Below, piece after piece: positions 55,713-64,000 of a stretch of DNA of 64,000 nt. Under the pieces are notes generated by a model. It searched no databases. It saw only the letters and a list, made by a program, of their open reading frames with translations, and was not told the origin of the DNA. Numbering within the stretch: position 1 is the first letter of the stretch; the number at the start of each line of letters is the position of its first letter. A program made the translations under genes and the position numbers. Source of the DNA: Yoonia sediminilitoris (GTDB lineage Bacteria > Pseudomonadota > Alphaproteobacteria > Rhodobacterales > Rhodobacteraceae); contig NZ_QBUD01000001.1 in the NCBI RefSeq assembly GCF_003058085.1, positions 124,001 through 188,000 of the forward strand, in the 5' to 3' direction.

Positions 55713-56165
55713 ATGACCCTAGTGGCCAACCATATTGTCCATCATGCGCACAGCGATGATTGTGTCAAACTGACCTATGATGCACGGCTCCTGCGCCGCA
55801 AGCGATTGCAGTCAGAGGCGGCGGTGTCCTTCCTCGTCGATTTGCCGCACACGACATCCATCAATGCTGGCGACGGCTTTGTCCTGTCCGACGGGCGCAC
55901 AATCGCGGTCGCTGCCGCAGACGAGCCCTTGATGCGCGTCACCGGTGACCTTGTTCGGTTGGCATGGCATGTTGGCAATCGCCATGCGCCCTGTGCCATC
56001 GAAGACGGTGCGCTGGTTGTGCAACGCGAAAAGGTCATGCGGGCGATGCTGGAACAGCTTGGCGCGCAGGTCGTGGATTTCGATGGTCCCTTCACGCCCG
56101 AAGGCGGGGCATACGGCCACGGGCGCACAATGGGTCACGATCACAGCCATTCCCATGCAGGCTGA
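55713..56165 (+). CDS. ureE: Urease accessory protein UreE (nickel chaperone)
   Basis: 150 residues. The N-terminal domain (LTYDARLLRRKRLQSEAAVSF) and the C-terminal metal-binding domain (AWHVGNRHAPCAIEDGALVV) are typical. The tail [15 protein letters not shown] is His-rich, as expected for nickel delivery. It overlaps ureF by 11 bases. Confidence 0.96.
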   Translation: MTLVANHIVHHAHSDDCVKLTYDARLLRRKRLQSEAAVSFLVDLPHTTSINAGDGFVLSDGRTIAVAAADEPLMRVTGDLVRLAWHVGNRHAPCAIEDGALVVQREKVMRAMLEQLGAQVVDFDGPFTPEGGAYGHGRTMGHDHSHSHAG

Positions 56166-56790
56166 TCGCCTATTGACCCTCACGCAGTGGCTGTCACCGG
56201 CTTTTCCGGTAGGGGCCTTCGCCTGGTCGCATGGGTTGGAACGCGCCGTAAGTGCCGGCCACATCACACAGATCCATCACTTAGCCGATTGGCTTACTGA
56301 CGTTTTGGCGCGCGGTGCCGGGCGCACCGATGCCATCCTTTTGCATCAGGCGCATCTGGGGGATGATCTGGATGCGCTGGCTGATCTTGCCGCCGCGCTG
56401 GCCCCGTCCAGGGAGCGCCGGGCAGAGACTTTGCAGCAAGGGGCCGCCTTTGCAGCTACGACACGCGCCGTTTGGGGGTTGGATTTGCCTGATATGGCGT
56501 ATCCTGTCGCGGTGGGAAGGGCCGCTGGCCTGATGGATATGGACGCCGTCCCTGTTGCGCAGGTCTGGCTACAAGCCTTTGCCAGTAATCTGGTGCAGGC
56601 AGCTACCCGTTTGATGCCCTTGGGGCAGACTGCGGCGCAGAAGATCGTGCATGACCTGCAGCCTTTGTGCGTGCAGATCGGGCAAGAGACGGCAAACGCC
56701 ACGCTTGATGATATCGGCAGCGCGACCTTTGCCGTTGATATCGCATCAATGCAGCATGCGACCCAGCACACGCGGATTTTCCGGTCATGA
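56155..56790 (+). CDS. ureF: Urease accessory protein UreF
   Basis: 211 residues, all-helical. [21 protein letters not shown] at the N-terminus and [19 protein letters not shown] are conserved. UreF joins UreD and UreG on the apoenzyme and gates nickel loading. ATG 56155 lies inside the end of ureE, consistent with coupled translation. Confidence 0.95.
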   Translation: MQADRLLTLTQWLSPAFPVGAFAWSHGLERAVSAGHITQIHHLADWLTDVLARGAGRTDAILLHQAHLGDDLDALADLAAALAPSRERRAETLQQGAAFAATTRAVWGLDLPDMAYPVAVGRAAGLMDMDAVPVAQVWLQAFASNLVQAATRLMPLGQTAAQKIVHDLQPLCVQIGQETANATLDDIGSATFAVDIASMQHATQHTRIFRS

Positions 56791-56806
56791 AAAGAGGACA
56801 AGACAA

Positions 56807-57415
56807 ATGTCGGTAAACGGCCCATTGCGGGTAGGGATTGGTGGCCCCGTCGGCGCAGGCAAAACCACGCTGACGGCGGGATTGGCGCGCGCCCTGAAGG
56901 ACCAGATCAGCCTTGGCGTCATCACTAATGATATCTACACGCAGGAAGATGCAGAAGCCCTGATGCGGATGCAAATCCTGCCGGCTGATCGTGTCATGGG
57001 GGTCGAAACGGGGGGCTGTCCGCATACGGCGATCCGCGAGGACGCGTCGATCAATCTGGCAGCCATTGCCGAGATGCGCCAGCGCCACGACGATCTGGAA
57101 CTGGTATTGATCGAAAGTGGCGGCGACAATCTGTCGGCCACATTCAGCCCTGAACTGGCCGATGTGACGATCTATGTGATTGATGTCGCGGCAGGCGAGG
57201 AAATCCCCCGCAAGGGTGGCCCGGCGATTACACGGTCCGACATTCTGGTCATTAACAAAACAGATCTTGCGCCCCATGTCGGCGCGTCACTGGACGTGAT
57301 GAAACATGATGCCGCCCGGATGCGCGGTGATCTGCCATGCGTCTTTGCCAGTCTGCGCAACGGGCAGGGGCTGGATGAAATCATCAACAATCTGCGACAC
57401 ATCGGGGGGCTTTAA
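56807..57415 (+). CDS. ureG: Urease accessory GTPase UreG
   Basis: 202 residues. Walker [12 protein letters not shown] is near residue 11, [20 protein letters not shown] carries the conserved CPH nickel motif, [12 protein letters not shown] and [12 protein letters not shown] follow. It powers nickel insertion by GTP hydrolysis. AGAGGA precedes ATG 56807. It is the last urease gene; no urea or nickel transporter lies nearby. Confidence 0.97.
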   Translation: MSVNGPLRVGIGGPVGAGKTTLTAGLARALKDQISLGVITNDIYTQEDAEALMRMQILPADRVMGVETGGCPHTAIREDASINLAAIAEMRQRHDDLELVLIESGGDNLSATFSPELADVTIYVIDVAAGEEIPRKGGPAITRSDILVINKTDLAPHVGASLDVMKHDAARMRGDLPCVFASLRNGQGLDEIINNLRHIGGL

Positions 57416-57435
57416 GGGCGATGTGGCGTGCCACC

Positions 57436-58101
57436 TTAGAGGGTGAACCATACCCCGATGCGCAGGCTGCTTTCTTCTGGTCCTGTGATTGGCTCCACAA
57501 GGCCAAGGTTGACCCGGGCATTGTCTGTCAGGCTGTAAATGACGGTCGGGTTGAGTTTGGCAAAGCGGGTACCGTCTTTGCCTTCGCCGGTTTGCAGTTG
57601 GACCATGGTGGTCCATGCGTCTGACAGGTTGTGGCCCCATGTGAAATCGACCTTGGGCCGATAGGTCCGGTCAGAGGTGCGGGTGGTCGCACTGGCATCA
57701 ATACCCAGCCATCCACTTTGCAGCCCGCGTCCCCATGACAGGCCGCCGCGCATCAGATAATCAATGTCATCGTCCTGATCGCGTTCCAGACCGAAACCCA
57801 GACTGGCCGCATAACGGTTTGCGCCAGTCACATCGCCCAGCGGAAACTGGGCAAAACCCACGGCGGTGTGACTATTATCCCGATCTGCGGTGAAATAGTC
57901 AAAGCCAAGCGTGACACGGTCTGTCAGCCCGTACTCACCATAGATTGTGGTGTCATAGTAATTTGGCACATACCCCCAGTCGCTGGCCCACAGGTTCAGC
58001 CCTGAAGAGACAAACAATTGCCCCTTCTCGCGGTTCCAAGCGCCCGCGTCTGCGGACGTCGCGAGCCCCAGCAAGAAAAACCCTGTCAAAATGTGGCGCA
58101 T
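57436..58101 (-). CDS. Predicted outer-membrane beta-barrel protein of unknown function
   Basis: About 221 residues. The signal peptide MRHILTGFFLLGLATSADA is followed by alternating strand-like segments (LFVSSGLNLWASDWGYVPNYYD, YGEYGLTDRVTLGFDYFT, RPKVDFTWGHNLSDAW) and ends in IGVWFTL, an aromatic C-terminus of the kind seen in outer-membrane proteins. AAGGGG lies 6 bases before ATG 58101. No family name is certain. It converges with ureG. Confidence 0.72.
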   Translation of the reverse strand: MRHILTGFFLLGLATSADAGAWNREKGQLFVSSGLNLWASDWGYVPNYYDTTIYGEYGLTDRVTLGFDYFTADRDNSHTAVGFAQFPLGDVTGANRYAASLGFGLERDQDDDIDYLMRGGLSWGRGLQSGWLGIDASATTRTSDRTYRPKVDFTWGHNLSDAWTTMVQLQTGEGKDGTRFAKLNPTVIYSLTDNARVNLGLVEPITGPEESSLRIGVWFTL

Positions 58102-58174
58102 TCTGTCCCCTTGCCGCACCCTTCGCATCCTGTGGGGGCAAGAGTTAACCAAACGTTAAGGCGGCAAGGCCATC

Positions 58175-58639
58175 TTAACCGTTCCGCCCCAAACCGCGCA
58201 ATTTATATGCATAGGCAAGGCGGGCTAAGGTTTCTCTAATCTGGTGTTTTATTGGCGGATGAGGGTGCTTTGGTGCCGATACCCGTGCATTCAGTCGCAA
58301 ATGCCGTGCCACCATCAGCGCCCGCCGCCCGTGGTAGTGATCTGTCACGATAATGACATTGGGTCCGGGCAGCAGTGGCCGCGCGTTCCGGATGTTCTCA
58401 AGCGTGGTCGTGGATTGATCCTCCAGGATGATGGCATCAGCAGAGACCCCTGCATTCAGCAAAAGGGTTCGCATCGCGGCCGCCTCGGAGGGGGGGTGTT
58501 TGCCCAAACCCCCGCATGGAATAATGCTCGGAGCAGCCCCGGCATGCCACAACTCTGCGGCATGGGCCGTGCGTCTGCGCAATGTGGGCGACGGCCCATC
58601 GGACCAGACAGCCGCGCCAAGAACAAGAATTGCATCCAT
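58175..58639 (-). CDS. YdcF/DUF218 family protein
   Basis: About 154 residues forming the DUF218 (YdcF/SanA) fold: MDAILVLGAAVWSDGPSPTL, LWHAGAAPSIIPCGGLGKHP, SEAAAMRTLLL and DQSTTTLENIRNARPLL. These proteins are linked to envelope biogenesis or bind S-adenosylmethionine; the activity is unknown. No membrane segment is present in the chosen form; a longer N-terminus upstream lacks family character. Divergent from acs. Confidence 0.82.
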   Translation of the reverse strand: MDAILVLGAAVWSDGPSPTLRRRTAHAAELWHAGAAPSIIPCGGLGKHPPSEAAAMRTLLLNAGVSADAIILEDQSTTTLENIRNARPLLPGPNVIIVTDHYHGRRALMVARHLRLNARVSAPKHPHPPIKHQIRETLARLAYAYKLRGLGRNG

Positions 58640-58704
58640 GATTTCAGCTATGCCGTTTGGTACGGAGAAGAAAAGGGGGTAAAATTTTTTACAAATGCTG
58701 TCAT

Positions 58705-58719
58705 TTTGGCCGCCAAAAC
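58705..58719. promoter_or_regulatory. Operator-like palindrome upstream of acs
   Basis: TTTTGGC-C-GCCAAAA, a perfect 7-bp inverted repeat, sits 1 base before a TTGACA (58721-58726) that could be the -35 box of acs, about 100 bases before its start. No good -10 box is seen at 17 bases. It looks like a repressor or activator site, possibly for acetate/short-chain fatty acid control. Confidence 0.4.
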
Positions 58720-58818
58720 TTGACAAATCCTGCTGCCGGTTCGACGACGGACTTGGATTCCGCGTCATTCTGCCCATGATGCGATCCAAAGTGAATATCA
58801 ATTCGAAGGGGGGAAGTC

Positions 58819-60777
58819 ATGACCGATCAACCAGCAGGACTCTATCCACCGTCTGCGGCGATGGCCGCTGGCGCGCATGCGGACAAGGCAAAATACGACG
58901 AAATGTATGCGGCGTCGATCAATGACCCCGAAGCATTCTGGGGCGAACATGGCAAGCGCATCGACTGGATCAAGCCCTATACCAAGGTCAAGAATACCAG
59001 CTTTGCCCCCGGCAATGTGGACATCAAATGGTACGAAGACGGCACGCTGAATATCAGCGCTAACTGCATTGACCGCCATCTTGAAACCCGTGCTGACCAA
59101 ACTGCCATCATCTGGGAACCCGACAGCCCCGATGAAGAGGCGCAGCATATCACCTATGCGCAGTTGCACGAAAAAACCTGTCTGATGGCTAACAGTCTCA
59201 AGGAACTGGGCGTCAAGAAAGGCGACCGTGTTGTTCTGTACCTGCCCATGATCCCCGAAGCGGCCTATGCAATGCTGGCCTGCGCGCGGATTGGCGCGAT
59301 TCATTCGATTGTCTTTGCCGGGTTCTCTGCCGATGCGCTGGCTGCGCGGATCAGCGGGTCGAATGCAAAGGTCGTGATTACCGCTGATGGCGCGCCGCGG
59401 GGCGGGCGGGTGACAAATCTCAAGGACAGTGTGAACCAAGCGTTGATCAACGTCATGCACGATTGCAAGTGCCTATGCGTTAAGCGGACCGGCCAGCAGA
59501 TCGCCTGGCGCTCAGATGGCGACTATTGGCTACACGAGATCGAAGAAACCGTTTCAGCAGACTGCCCCCCAGAAGAGATGAACGCCGAAGATCCGCTGTT
59601 CATCCTTTACACATCAGGATCCACGGGCATGCCAAAGGGCGTGGTCCACTCGACGGGTGGCTATATCGTCTATGCCTCGATGACGCATCAGTATGTTTTC
59701 GATTACCATGATGGCGATGTTTTCTGGTGCACGGCCGATGTAGGTTGGGTCACGGGCCACAGCTATATTGTGTATGGACCGCTTGCCAACGGGGCTACGA
59801 CCCTGATGTTCGAAGGGGTGCCGACCTATCCGGACGCGGGCCGGTTCTGGCAGGTTTGTGAAAAGCACAAGGTCAATCAGTTCTACACAGCACCGACTGC
59901 CATTCGGGCGCTGATGGGCCAAGGTGACAGCTTTGTCGAAAAATACGACCTGTCCGATCTGAAACTGCTGGGAACCGTGGGCGAGCCTATCAACCCCGAA
60001 GCGTGGAACTGGTACAACACGACCATCGGCAAAGGAAAAATCCCGATCGTTGATACATGGTGGCAGACTGAAACCGGCGGCCATCTGTTGACCCCGTTGC
60101 CCGGCGCAGTTGCGACCAAGCCCGGGTCGGCCACGGTGCCGTTCTTTGGTATCCAGCCGGTTATTCTTGAACCCACAACCGGTGAGGAAATCCACGAAAC
60201 GGTGGCCGAGGGCGTGCTGTGCATCAAAGACAGCTGGCCCGCGCAGATGCGCACTGTCTGGGGCGATCACGAGCGGTTTGAAAAGACCTATTTCAGCGAC
60301 TACAAGAACTACTACTTCACCGGTGACGGCTGCCGCCGCGACGCCGATGGCTATTACTGGATCACGGGGCGGGTCGACGATGTGATCAACGTCTCTGGGC
60401 ACCGGATGGGAACGGCAGAAGTCGAAAGCGCACTGGTTGCGCACGCGAAAGTTGCCGAAGCTGCCGTTGTGGGCTACCCGCATGATATCAAAGGGCAGGG
60501 GATTTATGCCTATGTCACGCTGATGTCAGGCGAAGAGCCAAGCGATGAATTGCGCAAGGAGCTGGAAACATGGGTGCGCTCAGAGATCGGGCCGATTGCA
60601 AAGCCTGATCTGCTGCAATGGGCACCTGGACTGCCCAAGACACGCTCTGGCAAGATCATGCGCCGCATCCTGCGCAAGATCGCCGAAGATGATTTCGGCG
60701 CGCTGGGCGATACATCGACGCTGGCTGATCCTTCTGTGGTCGAGGATCTGATCGAAAATCGGATGAACAAGCAGTAA
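58819..60777 (+). CDS. acs: Acetyl-CoA synthetase
   Basis: 652 residues, the normal Acs length. The AMP-binding loop [36 protein letters not shown] and the catalytic, acetylatable Lys in [12 protein letters not shown] (about residue 612) are all visible. It activates acetate to acetyl-CoA by way of acetyl-AMP. The ATG is preceded by AAGGGGGGAAG. A terminator follows. Acetylation of that Lys would be the expected activity switch. Confidence 0.97.
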   Translation: MTDQPAGLYPPSAAMAAGAHADKAKYDEMYAASINDPEAFWGEHGKRIDWIKPYTKVKNTSFAPGNVDIKWYEDGTLNISANCIDRHLETRADQTAIIWEPDSPDEEAQHITYAQLHEKTCLMANSLKELGVKKGDRVVLYLPMIPEAAYAMLACARIGAIHSIVFAGFSADALAARISGSNAKVVITADGAPRGGRVTNLKDSVNQALINVMHDCKCLCVKRTGQQIAWRSDGDYWLHEIEETVSADCPPEEMNAEDPLFILYTSGSTGMPKGVVHSTGGYIVYASMTHQYVFDYHDGDVFWCTADVGWVTGHSYIVYGPLANGATTLMFEGVPTYPDAGRFWQVCEKHKVNQFYTAPTAIRALMGQGDSFVEKYDLSDLKLLGTVGEPINPEAWNWYNTTIGKGKIPIVDTWWQTETGGHLLTPLPGAVATKPGSATVPFFGIQPVILEPTTGEEIHETVAEGVLCIKDSWPAQMRTVWGDHERFEKTYFSDYKNYYFTGDGCRRDADGYYWITGRVDDVINVSGHRMGTAEVESALVAHAKVAEAAVVGYPHDIKGQGIYAYVTLMSGEEPSDELRKELETWVRSEIGPIAKPDLLQWAPGLPKTRSGKIMRRILRKIAEDDFGALGDTSTLADPSVVEDLIENRMNKQ

Positions 60778-60800
60778 GCGCCGGCGCATATTTCTTTTGG

Positions 60801-60828
60801 GGCCTGCCAGTAATGGTGGGCCTTTTTT
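60801..60828 (+). terminator. Rho-independent terminator of acs
   Basis: GGCCTGCCA pairs with TGGTGGGCC through GC and GU pairs around a GTAA loop, followed by six T, 23 bases after the acs stop. Confidence 0.88.
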
Positions 60829-61186
60829 CAAGTGTCGGCCAACTCCATCCTTTCTGCAAGAAAACAGGTTGCTGGTTGGCGCATGCGTATCCGTGCCTGA
60901 CGTCAGCGCCATTGAGACAGATTTGAGAACGAGCCGCGGCGTTTGCAGGCGGCCTGTTCAGCAAAAGCGTAGCGCGAATCGATACGATGCCCCCCGGATG
61001 CTTTTAGGCACGTCCCGCACCCTTGGCACGATTGCACGCAAAACCGCCCCGGATCGGACCTGATTCATCGGATTTTGTGACGAATTGACCGCGTCATGCT
61101 ATTTCGTGAGCGCATGAATGCGCCTATAGTTACTTGAAAAGCGGACAGAAACCCGCTGGGCAACAATCGCTAGGGAGAACTTCGCC
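60829..61186. other. Intergenic region upstream of ihfB
   Basis: About 360 bases with no convincing gene. It should contain the ihfB promoter; the last 10 bases carry AGGGAG as ribosome site. I saw no tRNA or clear small RNA. Confidence 0.5.
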
Positions 61187-61468
61187 ATGATCCGTTCAGA
61201 ACTGATCCAGAAAATTGCCGACGAGAACCCGCACCTTTATCAGCGAGACGTAGAGAAGATCGTGAATACTGTCTTTGAAGAGATTACAGGTGCGATGTCC
61301 CGCGGTGATCGGGTGGAGTTGCGCGGGTTTGGTGCTTTTTCAGTGAAAAAGCGCGATCAACGCATTGGCCGAAATCCGCGGACAGGTGAATCCGTGCAGG
61401 TCGAAGAAAAGCATGTTCCCTTTTTCAAGACGGGCAAACTGCTTCGCGACAGGTTAAACGGAAATTGA
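61187..61468 (+). CDS. ihfB: Integration host factor subunit beta
   Basis: 93 residues of the HU/IHF fold: [40 protein letters not shown] and the DNA-intercalating loop [10 protein letters not shown]. The beta-subunit style ([23 protein letters not shown]) fits IhfB rather than HU. IHF bends DNA for recombination, promoters and gene-transfer-agent control. The gene stands alone. Confidence 0.94.
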   Translation: MIRSELIQKIADENPHLYQRDVEKIVNTVFEEITGAMSRGDRVELRGFGAFSVKKRDQRIGRNPRTGESVQVEEKHVPFFKTGKLLRDRLNGN

Positions 61469-61518
61469 ACTGATACAGCGATCGGTTGACACAGTTCAGC
61501 CGTTGATTAGGAAAGGGC

Positions 61519-61541
61519 CAGACGTCGTTGGCATACGTCTG
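61519..61541. repeat. 7-bp hairpin between ihfB and the lapA-like gene
   Basis: CAGACGT, a 9-base loop and ACGTCTG. There is no T-run. It lies 50 bases after ihfB and 33 bases before the next gene. Confidence 0.45.
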
Positions 61542-61573
61542 ATGGTCGATGCAGATTTAACGAATTGGTGCTG

Positions 61574-61933
61574 ATGATGAAGACGATACGCTATGCTTTT
61601 TGGGCCATTGTTGGGCTGATCCTCATTCTAATCGGGCTGGCCAACCGTGATTTCGTCACGCTGCGTGCAATGCCCGAACCGGTGAGCGACTTGCTGGGCG
61701 TATCGCCGGATATCAGCCTGCCCATGTTTGTCGTGATTCTTCTGGGTGTCGGTGCCGGTCTGTTAATTGGCTTTTTCTGGGAGTGGATCCGCGAGCACCG
61801 CATCCGTGCCGATGCGCGTCGCAAGGCCCGCGAAGTAGAGACTTTGCGCCGCGAAGTGGAGCAGTTGCGGGGCGCTGCCGCTAGAGCGCAAAGCGATGAC
61901 GACGTGCTGGCCCTGCTTGAAAAAACGGGCTGA
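61574..61933 (+). CDS. LapA-domain membrane protein
   Basis: About 119 residues. Two membrane helices ([20 protein letters not shown] and [20 protein letters not shown]) are followed by a charged coiled-coil tail ([19 protein letters not shown]). This is the LapA/YciS type, which in E. coli helps lipopolysaccharide assembly with LapB. Start codons TTG 61565, ATG 61574 and ATG 61577 are possible. Its stop overlaps the trpF start by one base. Confidence 0.85.
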   Translation: MMKTIRYAFWAIVGLILILIGLANRDFVTLRAMPEPVSDLLGVSPDISLPMFVVILLGVGAGLLIGFFWEWIREHRIRADARRKAREVETLRREVEQLRGAAARAQSDDDVLALLEKTG

Positions 61934-62586
61934 TGCACTCTGACATCCGTGTGAAGATTTGCGGATTGCGTGACGCCGCAATGGTGGCCAGTGCCGTGCA
62001 GGCTGGCGCCGCTTACGTTGGTCTCGTTTTCTTTCCCAAATCACCGCGCCATGTGTCGATAGAAGAGGCGAGATCGGCGGTCGTTGATGTGCCGCCGGGC
62101 ATTGCAAAGGTCGCGCTGGTCGTCGATGCGGATGATACATCGCTTGACGCGATCGTCGGCGGTGTGCCTTTGGATATGCTGCAATTACATGGTGCGGAAA
62201 CACCGGAGCGTGTCGCTGAGATCAAGGCGCGCTATGGGCTGCCGGTGATGAAGGCGGTAGGTGTTGCCGGATCCGAGGACATGGCGCAGCTTGATATCTA
62301 TGCCGATGTGGCCGATCAGCTTTTGATGGATGCAAAGCCCCCAAGAAATGCCGCCCTGCCGGGTGGCAATGGGTTGGCGTTTGACTGGCGTCTCATCGCG
62401 GGTCGCAAGTGGAGCGTGCCATGGATGCTGGCTGGTGGACTAAATGTGGGCAACGTTGCAGAGGCGATTGAACGCACCGGAGCACGACAGGTTGACGTAT
62501 CATCCGGAGTGGAAAGCGCACCCGGTGTGAAAGACCCGCAGCGCATGGCGGACTTTGTTGCGTCCGCGCGCGCCCAAGAACCTTAG
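61933..62586 (+). CDS. trpF: Phosphoribosylanthranilate isomerase
   Basis: 217 residues of a TIM barrel. [20 protein letters not shown] holds the catalytic Cys, [12 protein letters not shown] follows, and [12 protein letters not shown]...[15 protein letters not shown] lies near the end. It performs the Amadori step of tryptophan synthesis. It overlaps the lapA-like gene by one base and is separated from trpB by a palindrome. Confidence 0.95.
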   Translation: MHSDIRVKICGLRDAAMVASAVQAGAAYVGLVFFPKSPRHVSIEEARSAVVDVPPGIAKVALVVDADDTSLDAIVGGVPLDMLQLHGAETPERVAEIKARYGLPVMKAVGVAGSEDMAQLDIYADVADQLLMDAKPPRNAALPGGNGLAFDWRLIAGRKWSVPWMLAGGLNVGNVAEAIERTGARQVDVSSGVESAPGVKDPQRMADFVASARAQEP

Positions 62587-62602
62587 ATAAGGTTCTTTCG
62601 AA

Positions 62603-62624
62603 AAAAATCTTCTAGAAGATTTTT
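62603..62624. terminator. 22-bp perfect palindrome between trpF and trpB
   Basis: Left arm AAAAATCTTCT and right arm AGAAGATTTTT are perfectly complementary, with TCTAGA at the centre. With A5 on one side and T5 on the other, it could act as a terminator in either direction, though with no loop bases and an AT-rich stem it may instead be a protein-binding site. Confidence 0.5.
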
Positions 62625-62674
62625 CCCCAAAGGCTTAACACCCGAACAGACCCGACGGACGAGGATGACCAAAG

Positions 62675-63904
62675 ATGGCAAACGATCTTTTCAATAGTTT
62701 CATGACAGGACCCGATGAAAAGGGCCGCTTTGGCGACTTTGGTGGCCGGTTCGTGTCGGAAACACTTATGCCACTGATCCTTGAGCTTGAGGAACAGTAT
62801 GAAAATGCAAAAACCGACGACAGCTTCTGGGCCGAGATGCACGATTTGTGGACCCACTATGTTGGCCGCCCAAGCCCGCTATATTTTGCCGAACGCCTCA
62901 CCGATCATCTTGGCGGCGCAAAAATCTATCTCAAGCGGGATGAGTTGAACCATACCGGCGCCCACAAGATCAATAATGTGCTGGGACAGATCATTCTTGC
63001 CCGCCGCATGGGCAAGACGCGCATTATTGCCGAAACCGGTGCAGGCCAGCATGGCGTGGCGACTGCAACCGTCTGCGCAAAATTTGGCCTGAAATGCGTT
63101 GTCTATATGGGCGCACATGACGTTGAGCGTCAGGCACCCAATGTGTTTCGGATGCGCCTGCTAGGCGCCGAGGTCGTCCCTGTCACATCAGGCCGCGGCA
63201 CCCTGAAGGATGCAATGAACGATGCGCTGCGTGATTGGGTTACCAATGTGCGCGACACGTTTTATTGCATCGGAACGGTTGCAGGTCCGCACCCTTATCC
63301 TGCGATGGTCCGTGATTTTCAATCCATCATAGGCAAGGAAACGAAAGAACAGATGATGTCTGCGGAAGGGCGCCTGCCCGACACGTTGATCGCGGCCATT
63401 GGTGGCGGCTCGAATGCCATGGGGCTGTTCTATCCCTTTCTGGACGACAAGGATGTGAATATCATCGGGGTCGAGGCCGGAGGCAAGGGCGTCAACCAGA
63501 AGATGGAACATTGCGCATCCCTGACTGGCGGCAGACCCGGTGTCCTGCATGGCAATCGCACCTACCTTTTGCAGGATGATGATGGCCAGATCCTGGAAGG
63601 GTTTTCGATCTCGGCTGGCCTTGACTACCCTGGCATCGGACCGGAACACGCATGGTTGCATGAAATCGGCAGGGCCCAATATGTGGCCATCACCGACAAG
63701 GAGGCACTGGAGGCGTTTCAGCTCAGTTGTGCGCTGGAGGGTATTATTCCGGCTCTTGAGCCGTCACACGCGCTTGCGCACGTCATGAAGATCGCACCCG
63801 ATCTGCCCAAGGACCACCTGCTGGTCATGAACATGTGTGGTCGCGGTGACAAGGATATCTTCACTGTGGCCAAGCATCTGGGTTTTGACATGTCTGGTGC
63901 CTGA
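62675..63904 (+). CDS. trpB: Tryptophan synthase beta subunit
   Basis: 409 residues. The pyridoxal phosphate Lys is in [13 protein letters not shown], the phosphate loop is [11 protein letters not shown], and [15 protein letters not shown] and [11 protein letters not shown] are conserved. It joins indole and serine to form tryptophan with TrpA, which is not in this window. The gene begins 50 bases after the palindrome, with AGGATGACC upstream. The last 96 bases of the window after it hold nothing recognised. Confidence 0.97.
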   Translation: MANDLFNSFMTGPDEKGRFGDFGGRFVSETLMPLILELEEQYENAKTDDSFWAEMHDLWTHYVGRPSPLYFAERLTDHLGGAKIYLKRDELNHTGAHKINNVLGQIILARRMGKTRIIAETGAGQHGVATATVCAKFGLKCVVYMGAHDVERQAPNVFRMRLLGAEVVPVTSGRGTLKDAMNDALRDWVTNVRDTFYCIGTVAGPHPYPAMVRDFQSIIGKETKEQMMSAEGRLPDTLIAAIGGGSNAMGLFYPFLDDKDVNIIGVEAGGKGVNQKMEHCASLTGGRPGVLHGNRTYLLQDDDGQILEGFSISAGLDYPGIGPEHAWLHEIGRAQYVAITDKEALEAFQLSCALEGIIPALEPSHALAHVMKIAPDLPKDHLLVMNMCGRGDKDIFTVAKHLGFDMSGA

Positions 63905-64000
63905 ATCAGGTGCCGAGAAGCGCATAAACTTTGGTTTAGGCGGCGCTGAATAAACCCGGAGCCAATGGTTTGATAATCCATTGCGCGGCAATGCTAGTCT

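Overview
This is a 64 kb piece of an alphaproteobacterial chromosome. Gene content and order point to the Rhodobacterales, roseobacter-type (Loktanella/Yoonia/Sulfitobacter-like relatives); this is an inference from gene order and protein style, not from a marker search. Clues are the tolB-pal-cpoB-tilS-ftsH run, a class I lysyl-tRNA synthetase, an RpoH sigma factor behind a TGATCC-N18-TAA (RpoE-type) promoter, ligase-associated pdeM/helicase genes, and many roseobacter-style intergenic palindromes. Coding density is high. I saw no tRNA, rRNA, CRISPR, insertion sequence, prophage module or integrase.

Layout. 1-5.9 kb: cell envelope and essential genes (tolB 3' end, pal, cpoB, tilS, ftsH). 6-9.4 kb: a MOSC protein, then the one-carbon genes fhs and folD. 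9.4-13.4 kb: a gene-poor stretch, then pdeM, a Lhr-type helicase and a rhodanese on the minus strand. 13.6-18.4 kb: an OmpR-type regulator divergent from ribA, an L,D-transpeptidase, rppH, a small exported protein and a lytic transglycosylase. 19-22.6 kb, minus strand: yifB/comM, a glutathione transferase, a phosphatase and cobU. 22.6-28 kb: rpoH, coaBC-dut-moeB-like (overlapping genes), and an amino-acid ABC transporter pair. 28-33.4 kb: an M3 peptidase, a cation efflux protein, an SH3 protein, a 2-hydroxyacid dehydrogenase and a lipase.

33.6-43.6 kb is the most accessory-looking part. It holds a dimethylglycine dehydrogenase-like flavoprotein, a small DUF protein, a minus-strand chain (aldo/keto reductase, FAD oxidoreductase and an acetyltransferase broken by one stop codon), a DUF2306 membrane protein, and a plus-strand set of YghZ-type reductase, GH43 glycosidase and beta-propeller. 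43.7-48.6 kb: nadD, dacB, a TerB-like protein, lysK and a DUF4864 protein. 48.7-51 kb: a large beta-helix (GH28-related) protein. 51.3-57.4 kb: a complete urease operon (ureDABCEFG) carrying three extra genes, including a 30-codon ORF and a Lys/Ala/Pro-rich, histone-H1-like protein between ureB and ureC. 57.4-64 kb: a beta-barrel-like protein, a YdcF protein, acs, ihfB, a LapA protein, trpF and trpB.

The clearest unexplained structure is a dispersed palindrome family with six copies between 15.6 and 40.0 kb. Each has an asymmetric CGTAA flank and an 8-bp stem whose variable positions change in compensating pairs. Two copies form a head-to-head pair pinned between the stop codons of two convergent genes. 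Other points worth a look are the enlarged urease operon (with an insert in UreC and no normal start codon for UreD), a mini-ORF and hairpin that appear to set up translation of an ABC permease, and the RpoE-type promoter of rpoH. I did not find a convincing new defence or mobile system.
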